Below, one piece after another: positions 50,371 through 62,000 of a stretch of 64,000 bases of DNA; within the stretch, counting starts at the first letter, position 1; each line of letters starts with the position of its first letter. The notes under the pieces were generated by a model. It was not told the origin of the DNA and ran no database searches. It was given only the letters and a program-made list of their open reading frames with translations. Position numbers and translations under genes: made by a program. Origin of the DNA: Anadara kagoshimensis (Eukaryota; Mollusca; Bivalvia; Arcoida; Arcidae); assembly GCA_021292105.1 (NCBI GenBank), contig CM037870.1, positions 68,427,260 through 68,491,259 of the forward strand, in the 5' to 3' direction.

Positions 50371-53170
50371 GAACCTAAACACTGCATTAATATGTAGGTA
50401 GCCTATTCAGTTTAAATGAAAGAACGGCGAAGTTTAAAATGCTGGTATTTATATAGTCATGTTTCTTACAGCAAATGTTATCATAGTTTGGTTAAAAATC
50501 AAATAATGCAATTAAAATCATGACAAAAAACTGGAATAACGAAAAAATCTGGGAACATCATGAGGTTGTAATCTATGATTTAAAACAAACTGATCCATGA
50601 AAGCTTGTGATAATAATTATGTCTTTAAACAATAATCATTTTTGTAGTGTACAGAGAGCTTAATATATATATAAATCAACTTTAACACACACTTAGTTAC
50701 AAATTGGAAAAAATAAATGATAAACTTATGGCACAGTTTAAGCAATAATCTCATACATGACATAAACACATAATATACATAGGTATAAGCACCTTACACA
50801 TATATAATAATATCAACAATTATTTCACTGGGTAAACATTCATCACGATATCAGAAATATCTATCACAATAAGGAATGATTAACCTGCAGGACCTGTTCT
50901 TCTCTCAAAATAATACCACAAAATTTCAAATTCTCACCTTCAAGAATGTATTATTCAACAACAGAATAATAAATTGCAGGATTTCCTTAAGATTTAACAG
51001 TTCTGCAGTGTTGTAGGTCACCCATTTTGTGTAGGCTTTCTGCAAAGTAATAGGGAAACATTTGGATCCATTTTATAAACTGGTTCTGTATGAAATCAAT
51101 GAAATGCTCCAGTTTTCTGGCCACATATATTCATGTCATTAACAGTAAAACACATAAGCACTATTCCAGACATAAGTTCTGCTGGATATTGGTTCTGACT
51201 CATAATGGTGCCAAATGCTCCCCATTAAGGTAGGCAAATGAAGATCAACAAAATTAATGCTTCAGTGACTACCACGTCTCTCTAAAAAGAGACAAGAAGT
51301 TGAAATGTGTCAATAAAATCTGAGATTAAATTTGTTGAACTTAATACCATTATATTTTAACATCATAAAATGTATTGCATATTCTTCTAATGATCATTAT
51401 ATAACAATAGCACTCTTTTAAATAACAAGAAATAACAGTAAGAATGTCATATTTATCATTAAAGATTGATTGTTTTGTGCTGTAGAATCAGACAACAATA
51501 TACAAGTCTTTGACCGGTATATAATAACATACAGGTAACAACTCATTTTAAGCAATATCCTAACCATAAATATAGACATTATTGGGATTTATCATAGTAC
51601 CACATAGTCCTGGATAATGTTCATATGGAAGTATTTTATACTTGTATAGACACCATTTGGGTTTATACTAATACCATGTGGTACGGTACCACATATTATA
51701 TATGTGGAAATATCATATCCTTATAGATATGTCTTTGGGGTTGATCAGAGTACCACTAGATATCCCTCAATGTTTATGAGCAAGAACCGGTGTTGTATCT
51801 GTTGGATAAGTAATGGATTTATCTTTTCCCAATAAAATAGTTTACATTCTCAAACTTGATAAATGTTATAATTGAATTGGTTCAGGACAAATGTTAGTAT
51901 GCCAAGTATAGCAGTGACAAAGGTGAACACAGCTGTATGGTAATGTAGCAACAAAACAATTACTTATTTTGTCTGCTGGCTAAAAACATTCAAGGAATTA
52001 CTAATTCTGTCTGCTGGCTATCAACATTTAAGGAATTCATTGCTCTTTACAATTTAGTTCTGAATGAAACAGTTAATGGATGTGGAATAAAACAAGAGTA
52101 ATCAGAGAAAATTTCCAACATTAGCAAGGAGACTTCTCACCAAGGATCTGCGATGCCGAGTGGGACCACCCCACAATTGTCAATTTTACATGTTTATTAC
52201 CAGCATCACTATTCAACAATATCATATAATGAAAATATTAAGTGGATGGAATGAAGAACGAAAACGCACACACACACACATACACACACACACTGAGCAA
52301 ATTTCATAACTGCATTCCCCTAATATAGAACAGACAATCACCCAACAAAATTTAATTAACTCCCGAGATATAAAATTTTGTTTGGTGATTGAAATAAATA
52401 TTATAACAAATTTTAATTTATTATCCTATATTTTAGGAACAATTAATGTCAAATCATAAAACATTAAAATATCTATTAAATGACAAAAATTCCACCAAAG
52501 CATAAGCTTAAAATAACATTTTTTGAATAAAATTGGTATAAATAATTCATCATTCAAAACAAACAAACATAATATATATATATATGTAATATTTATATTT
52601 ATATATATATATATATACACACATGTATATATATATGCTGACTTCATTTGATTTTTTTTTCAAATTGACATCCAGACATGAGGTAGGATTCCGGTTAGGT
52701 GTGAAGCACAGTGATATTCTAAATATCATAAACAGGAAAATGACCATTTAATGGTACATATACAATATTAACATGGTACACCATAAAAATAACACTAGCA
52801 AGATCAGTTATTATGGGCTACAGCAAACCTAAGCCAGAGGCTTCAGCAAACCTAAGCAAGATTTGGTGGGTTTATACATGTTCAAATGCCATAAAACTTT
52901 CTTATCTGATAATGATTAAAAAATAAATAATTGTGTTTTATCAGTATTAACGCCTCAACTTAATTCAACATACCTACTGATTTAATCAGTGAAATAGAGG
53001 TACAGTGTTTCTTCAGCAGTTTATTTTATGTGGCAAAAATAATTTACAGGTACTTAAAAATAAACAATCAGTTGGTAACATTAGGAGAAGCACTGGAAGT
53101 GAGACACCATGGCAGAGTTGTCACCAATATCATTGTCTTAAATGCTTGGAACATTTTACAAAACAACTAC
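50371..53170. other. Intergenic with microsatellites
   Basis: It has a (CA)n tract near 52265-52292 and an (AT)n tract near 52573-52634. I see no gene. Confidence 0.5.
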
Positions 53171-56100
53171 AAACAAGAGGCCCAATAGGGCCTGTGATGC
53201 TCAACTGGCAGCTCATTTACATTTTTGATAAATAACATGCAAATCTTGTGAAATGGCATTCCCCCTCCTGTTTACAATTGCAACTGGAACCAAAGTGGTT
53301 GGAAACCAAATCTGCATTGGTTTTTCATGTTATTGCTATGTATAGGAACAGAAGCCAGCTTAAAAAATGAATCCACAATGGCTATTTATGTGTTTCTCAT
53401 TATAGAAACTGGGCCATCTTGGATGTAACATTGGCTTGTCTGGCAAGACAAATTTAATTTAAATTAGCCTAGTGGTTTCAAAGAAGATTTTCAAAATATT
53501 GATGAAATATTACACCTGATTTACAAAATTCTTGAAAATTGTGGCAACAAAACCTTCTCAGGAAACCTGTTACACATTTGGCTTCATTTGGCTTTGTAGT
53601 TTCAAAGAAGATGATTTTCAACGAATCGCTTAAATTTAGCATCTAATTTGCATATTCCGCTAATTACGCACAACAGAAAATGTTACAAAAAAACCCGTTA
53701 CATATATTAAATAACTAGACATCTACTTTCTAATTCTCAAATTTGAACTAAATCGATCCATAACTAAACATGTAATGACCATTTATAGGTTTTTGCTATT
53801 TATAGCAATGGTGGCCATCTTGGATGAAGCAGGAAGTTGATTTGTACAAACTTTAATCTACTCCACCTAGGGACTTTCCACACCAAATTTGGCATCATTT
53901 GGGTATGTGGTTTCAGAGAAGAAGATTTTTAAAGAATTGCCTAAATTAGCATCTAATTTGCATATTCCGCTAATTACGAGCAAACAGAAAAAGTAACAGA
54001 AAAATCGGTTACATATATTAAATGCCTAGACATCTTCCTTCTAAATCTCAAATTTGAACTAAATCGGTCCATAAATAAACATGTAATGACCATTAATAGG
54101 TTTTTGCTATTTATAGCAATGGCGGCCATCTTGGATGCCGCACGAAGTTGATTTGTACAAACTTTAATCTACTCCACCTAGGGACTTTCCACACCATTTT
54201 TGGCATCATTTGGGTATGTGGTTTCAGAGAAGAAGATTTTCAAAGAATCGACTAAATTTAGCATCTAATTTGCATATTCCGCTAATTACGAGCAAACAGA
54301 AAAAGTTACATAAAACCCATTACATATATTAAATGGCTAGACATCTACTTTCTAAATCTCAAATTTGAACTAAATCGGTCCATAAATAAACATGTAATGA
54401 CCATTTATAGGTTTTTGCTATTTATAGCAATGGCGGCCATCTTGGATGCCGCACGAAGTTGATTTGTATAAACTTTAATCTACTCCACCTAGGGACTTTC
54501 CACACCATATTTGGCATCATTTGGGTATGTGGTTTCAGAGAAGAAGATTTTCAAAGAATCGACTAAATTTAGCATCTAATTTGCATATTCCGCTAATTAC
54601 GAGCAAACAGAAAAAGTTACAGAAAAACCCGTTACATATATTAAATGGCTAGACATCTACTTTCTAAATCTCAAATTTGAACTGAATCGGTCCATAAATA
54701 AACATGTAATGACCATTAATAGGTTTTGCTATTTATAGCAATGGCGGCCATCTTGGATGCCGCACGAAGTTGATTTGTACAAACTTTAATCTACTCCACC
54801 TAAGTACTTTCCACACCATATTTGGCATTATTTGGGTATGTGGTTTCAGAGAAGAAGATTTTCAAAGAATCGACTAAATTTAGCATCTAATTTGCATATT
54901 CCGCTAATTACGAGCAAACAGAAAAAGTAACAGAAAAATCCGTTACATATATTAAATGGCTAGACATCTGCTTTCTAAATCTCAAATTTGAACTAAATCG
55001 GTCCATAAATAAACATGTAATGACCATTTATAGGTTTTTGCTATTTATAGCAATGGCGGCCATCTTGGATGCTGCACGAAGTTGATTTGTACAAACTTTA
55101 ATCTACTCCACCTAGGGACTTTCCACACCATTTTTGGCATCATTTGGGTATGTGGTTTCAGAGAAGAAGATTTTCAAAGAATCGACTAAATTTAGCATCT
55201 AATTTGCATATTCCGCTAATTACGAGCAAACAGAAAAAGTTACAAAAAAACCCATTACATATATTAAATGGCTAGACATCTACTTTCTAAATCTCAAATT
55301 TGAACTAAATCGGTCCATAAATAAACATGTAATGACCATTTATAGGTTTTTGCTATTTATAGCAATGGCGGCCATCTTGGATGCCGCACGAAGTTGATTT
55401 GTACAAACTTTAATCTACTCCACCTAGGGACTTTCCACATTAAATTTGGCTTCATTTGGGTATGTGGTTTCAGAGAAGAAGAGTTTCAAAGAATTGCCTA
55501 AATTTAGCATCTAATTTGCATATTCCGCTAATTATGAGCAAACAGAAAAAGTTACTGAAAAATCCGTTACATATATTAAATGGCTAGACATCTACTTTCT
55601 AAATCTCAAATTTGAACTAAATCGGTTCTAAAATAAACATGTAACGACCATTTATAGGTTTTTGCTATTTATAGCAATGGCGGCCATCTTGGATGATGCA
55701 GGAAGTTGATTTGTACAAACTTTAATCTACTCCACCTAGGGACTTTCCACATTAAATTTGGCTTCATTTGGGTATGTGGTTTCAGAGAAGAAGATTTTCA
55801 AAGAATTGCCTAAATTTAGCATCTAATTTGCATATTCCGCTAATTATGAGCAAACAGAAAAAGTTACTGAAAAATCCGTTACATATATTAAATGGCTAGA
55901 CATATACTTTCTAAATCTCAAATTTGAACTAAATCGGTTCTAAAATAAACATGTAACGACCATTTATAGGTTTTTGCTATTTATAGCAATGGCGGCCATC
56001 TTGGATGATGCAGGAAGTTGATTTGTACAAACTTTAATCTACTCCACCTAGCGACTTTCCACATTAAATTTGGCTTCATTTGGGTATGTGGTTTCAGAGA

Positions 56101-56517
56101 AGAAGATTTTCAAAGAATTGCCTAAATTTAGCATCTAATTTGCATATTCCGCTAATTATGAGCAAACAGAAAAAGTTACTGAAAAATCCGTTACATATAT
56201 TAAATGGCTAGACATCTACTTTCTAAATCTCAAATTTGAACTAAATCGATTCTAAAATAAACATGTAACGACCATTTATAGGTTTTTGCTATTTATAGCA
56301 ATGGCGGCCATCTTGGATGCCGCAGGAAGTTGATTTGTACAAACTTTAATCTACTCCACCTAAGGACTTTCCACACCAAATTTGGTTTCAATTGGCCCAG
56401 TGGTTTCAGAGGAGAAGATTAAAGTTTACGCACGGACGCACGCACGGACGCACGGACGCACGGACACACGCTTCACCATGGCATAAGCTCAGCTGGCTAT
56501 AGCCAGTTGAGCTAAAA
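53171..56517. mobile_element. Tandem-core element 2 (pearl/Helitron-like)
   Basis: The start is AAACAAGAGGCCCAATAGGG. GCTCAACTGGC near 53200 is matched in inverted form by GCCAGTTGAGC near 56500. The core is about nine units of 311-312 bp (anchor GTGGTTTCAG at 53907, 54218, 54529, 54840, 55152, 55464, 55776, 56088, 56400), with older diverged units before 53900. A GCACGGAC microsatellite (56429-56470) and a hairpin (CTGGCTATAGCCAG) precede the end GAGCTAAAAA. It is non-coding. Confidence 0.8.
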
Positions 56518-57246
56518 ATGTTTCTCCTCATATCTTTAAATTCTTGAGTTTTATTACATTGAAATGATAAAATGAAATAAAGGTGAAATTGTTACATTTT
56601 GATTGAAGTAAAAATCCAAAATATGACTGATAAATAGGGGAAATATGCAAAAAAATGTTCCTTTTGTGAGGAATGCTAAATGTTTAAGTTTCACAAATTA
56701 TTTTGCTATTTTAAGTCGCTGATTCATCTAGATCATTAAAGAGATATAACGGTATGGCAAACTACCTCTAAAGCTCTACCTGTGAATAACAGATAAAACT
56801 TAATGTGCCCAACATAGTTGTTGTAAAACATTCATGTGTGCGTATAACTGAGACAATGACATTTTTTGTTGGTCTTAATTTCATGAAAATTCGCCAAAGT
56901 ACTTTAAATTTTATGAATTTAATTAATTTTCATATTATCAAAACAAACAAAGAAAATACTGTTAATCAATTATTATGTCTTTAAAACATTAACTTCAGTG
57001 TGAATATTTTCACAACAATCTATCCACACAGGATTGTAATATCAAACTTTTGTTTCATTTAACATTAATACAATGGATATATTAGATACAAAATGTCAAA
57101 ATGGTTTTTGTTCTTCTGAAAAATAATTTATGGTGTTTCACAGGTACAAACATTGTATCCGTGTATGTGCTAGTATGAGAGAGAATAATGTTGAAATGCA
57201 GTAAGCCCTAATCAATCACCTTTTAATTTTAAGTCAATGTCAATAT
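56518..57246. other. 3' flank / 3' UTR side of the nuclear receptor gene
   Basis: This is AT-rich sequence downstream of the receptor stop. No clear polyadenylation signal could be picked on the minus strand. Confidence 0.4.
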
Positions 57247-59041
57247 TCAGCACAAGTTAAATATTTCTTTCAGCAATGGTTCGATACAAGTTATATCATT
57301 GACAGAATGAAATATTTTGTTTTGAAGATGTGTTTGAAAGTCCTCCACAATCTGTCGAAGGTCTGTTATCAGCATTAACAATTTGGGAAATAATGTTTTT
57401 TGTTTAGGATGATTGTGTTTGAGTTCCAGTCGTAAAGCATCTAGAATTTCCATCTGATTTTTCTCTACTTCTTCACTGCTCTGAAGATCCGGAGTATCTG
57501 AATAAAGCATAGAAAAATCAAAATTAATTATGCTTATGTAATTACTAAAGGATTTTGTCAAGCTGATAATGGTGGTAACACCTGCAACTTAAGAACTGCC
57601 TGACCAAAATATGAATTCACAATTAATATGTATTTCTAAATTAATTATCAGTGTTTAGAATTAAATCTGGTTAAAGATACAAATGTATTGATAAATCAAA
57701 GTGTGACAGTTAGACAAAGAGGAATAACCAATGGTAACATTAAACATATATATAATTGGAAATGTGGCTGGTTAATTTAGTTGGTAGAGCTTCTCATAAG
57801 AATTGGAAAGGTCCCAAGTTACAGTCCTGTTTTGGTCACTGCATTTTCTTGATTTTATTTTATTTTTTAAATTATTAAGGAATAAGGCATTAAAATGTGT
57901 AAATTGAAAAAAAAAAACCTCCGACAATTTTAACAATGAATGTCATGGTAATTACCTGTTAATAAAATAACTGCTGCAAACAATGCCAGTTCAACTGGTT
58001 GTATTTGTAAGCTGTTTATCTGATCACAGACCGAGATGACATGTTGAAGCAATAACTGAGATTCACGACATTCTAAGATCGCTTTTCTGTTGATAACAAG
58101 ATCATGATGTTTCCCTTTTAATTTTATGGTGAATCTATCAACCATACTGTGCATCTGAAATCAAAATTAAGACTCGTGTAAACACCAGCAGAAATACAAA
58201 CAAACAAACAATTACCTAGTGGTGCTGTGATTACTTTCCATTAGTTTAAACTCAAATACTACCAGGGACATTTTTTTAAATGAGCTTCCATCTAGTGTTC
58301 AGATGTAAATCTACAATAAGTATTTCAGATGAGACTAAAAGCTGAAGTTAAATATCTAAATGCATAAGTAAGATACCAATGTTCAATTATATAATTGAAA
58401 AGAGTTTATGTAACGAGTAACATAACAATTTTGATCCATACACTGTAAACATATTAATTTTGGTGGGACACTAATTTTGGCGACTTTCACAAGGATAGGG
58501 TAGAGCTAATTTAAAACCAACAGCCAATTTAAATAAGAATATAGAGCATAAGATGATTCATGAAATTAAGGGTAATTCAAGTCCATGTGAATTTTACCCA
58601 AATGATAATTTGTCCTAAAATTTGTCCCTTCTAAAATGAATACATTTACTGTGAACCGAGAAGACATGTACGACACTTACCATCACTATGGCAACAGCTA
58701 ACGAACCTTGCTTCATAAGTAATATTTGATCATTTAGAGGTAATTTGAGAAATCCTGGCAATTGTTTTGAAAATTTGACACTGGCTTCCACAAGGGGAAC
58801 AACCATTTGCTGGTAACATTTGAAAACTGAAAGTTTTATAAACTCCTCTCTATTAAGAGTGTTCACAATACACGTTTCTTCAATAAAATCCTGCAAACGA
58901 TGAAAACCAAAATGTTATATAATAGTCAAACCAATCTTAAAACATGATGTTTTGGAAAACATTTATGCATTGATGTAAGGGAAGTCAAAAGTCAAAGTAA
59001 AAAGGTTGGCAACAATTACAAAATCTAGAAGAAATTCTTGT

Positions 59042-59086
<45 letters not shown>

Positions 59087-62000
59087 TTTGCCAAACAAAA
59101 ATAATGTAAAAGATATGGTAGAAGTTCTAGTTCCAGACAGACTGACAAAACAAAAAACATAAACCATTCTTCATCTGACATTTGATCTGAATGTTTAAAA
59201 AGAGGAGTAAAAGTTAAAAAAATCTTGATAGGACAATTTTATTTGTCAGCATTTGTTTTACATTACATGCAAATGCAGCTAAAATCCCCTAATTTAAATG
59301 TTCCTGCTATTTTTATGCCCTAATGAATCCCTGCCTGAACTTAAACAAAGGTGGATGTTTTCTGATTTACAATGTACAAACCTTTGCTTGGAATGGAATG
59401 TTGTCATTAACAGATTCAGAGATCAGTTGTGTTTTATTGAGTGTATCCTTAAAAGCAGTTTTAATGGAGTCTGAGAGTGTCCGTAAATCAAGAATCCGTT
59501 TTTTACTGTTAGTTGAAAGTTCTTCTTTGTCTGCAATAAGTTTTTCTCTCTCTAATTTAGGCATCCGACCAAAGCGAACAGCTGAAATTGGCAATAATAA
59601 ATTAATCAAAGCATTGAAAGAACTGATAAGTTTAATCATGTTTCTGAGATTGCAATATTTTGAAATGCTCTTTTTGATCAAGATTATTTTCTCAGACAAG
59701 ACTCATTAAATATAGACAATCAGTAAATAAGTTTAAACAAGAGGCCCATGGGCCTGATACGCTCACCTGATAACTAATGGCGAGCTGATAGATTTAAAGA
59801 ACACATAAATACTAAACCCAAATGACTTTTTTTTTAACATCATGATAACCATTGTATCCATACCTACAACATTCTAATATACATGCCTATACAAAAAGTT
59901 TATAGTTTTCGAGATAATTAACCATTTTGGTATTGTTTTGCATCTGTGACCTTGACCTTTGAACCCATGACCTTTTTCTATACATCAAAATGATCGTTGT
60001 ATCAATATCTGCAACATTCTAATATACAAGCCTATACAAAAAGTTTATAGTTTTCGAGATAATTAACCATTTCGGTATTGTTTCACATCTGTGACCTTGA
60101 CATTTGAACCCATGTCCTTTTTCTATACACCAAAATAATTGTTGTATCGATACTTACAACATTCTAATATACATGCCTATACACAAAGTTTATAGTTTTC
60201 GAGATAATTAAACATTTCGGTATTGTTTCGCAAATGTGACCTTGACCTATGAACCCATAACCTTTTTCTATATATCAAAATGATTGTTGTATCAATACCT
60301 ACAACATTCTAATATGCATGCCTATACAAAAAGTTTATAGTTTTCGAGATAATTAACCATTTCGGTATTGTTTTGCATCTGTGACCTTGACCTTTGAACC
60401 CATGACTTTTTTCTATACATCAAAATGATCCTTGTATCAATACCTACAACATTCTAATATATATGCCTATACAAAAAGTTTATAGTTTTCAAAAAATTAA
60501 CCATTTTGGTATTGTTTCGCATCTGTGACCTTGACCTTTGAACCCATGACTTTTTTCTATACATCAAAATGATCATTGTATTAATACCTACAACATTCTA
60601 ATATACATGCCTATACAAAATGTTTATAGTTTTCGAGATAATTAACAATTTCAGTATTGTTTCGCATCTGTGACCTTGACCTTTGAACCCATGACCTTTT
60701 TCTATACATCAAAATGATCGCTGTATCAATACCTACAACATTCTAATATACATGCCTATACAAAAAGTTTATAGTTTTCAAGATAATTAACAATTTCAGT
60801 ATTGCTTCGCATCTGTGACCTTGACCTTTGAACCCATCACCTTTTTCTATACATCAAAATGATTGTTGTATCGATATCTACAACATTCTAAATATATGCC
60901 TATACAAAATGTTTATAGTTTTAGAGATAATTAACCATTTCAGTATTGTTTCACATCTGTGACCTTGACCTTTGAACCCATGACTTTTTTCTATACATCA
61001 AAATGATCGTTGTATCAATACCTACAACATTCTAATATACATGCCTATACAAAAAGTTTATAGTTTTAGAGATAATTAACCATTTCGGTATTGTTTCACA
61101 TCTGTGACCTTGACCTTTGAACCCATGACCTTTTTCTATACATCAAAATGATTGTTATATCAATACCTACAACATTCTAATATACATGCCTATACAAAAA
61201 GTTTATAGTTTTCGAGATAATTAACCATTTCGGTATTGTTTCACATTTGTGACCTTGACCTTTGAACCCATGACTTTTTTCTATACATCAAAATGATCGT
61301 TGTATCAATACCTACAACATTCTAATATACATGCCTATACAAAAAGTTGATAGTTTTAGAGATAATTAACCATTTCGGTATTGTTTCACATCTGTGACCT
61401 TGACCTTTGAACCCATGACCTTTTTCTATACATCAAAATGATTGTTATATCAATACCTACAACATTCTAATATACATGCCTATACAAAAAGTTTATAGTT
61501 TTCGAGATAATTAACCATTTCGGTATTGTTTCACATTTGTGACCTTGACCTTTGAACCCATGACCTTTTTCTATATATCAAAATGATTGTTATATCAATA
61601 CCTACAACATTCTATTATACATGCCTATACAAAATGTTTATAGTTTTCGAGATAATTAACCATTTCGGTTTTGTTTCGCATTTGTGACCTTGACCTTTGA
61701 ACCCATGACGTTTTTCTATACATCAAAATGATCGTTGTATCGATACCTACAACATTCTAATATACATGCCTATACAAAAAGTTTATAGTTTTCGAGATAA
61801 TAATTATAATCAGAGGTAAAAAAAATTAGGTCACGACCTTCACAATTGACCTTGACCTCATTTTGAAGATACTAACAAGAAGATGTCAAAACTGAAAACC
61901 CCATGTTATTATCTGGTCAAATAGTCAAGTTATAACAATTTGAAGCTATTTTACGATTTTTTCAAAATTAAACGCAAAAACGCGTAACCTATTTTTTATC

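Noticed and set aside
52426-52747. ORFs with Tyr/Ile runs
   Set aside because: They are produced by (AT)n sequence.
58963-59181. ORFs with Cys-Val runs
   Set aside because: They are produced by the (CA)n microsatellite.
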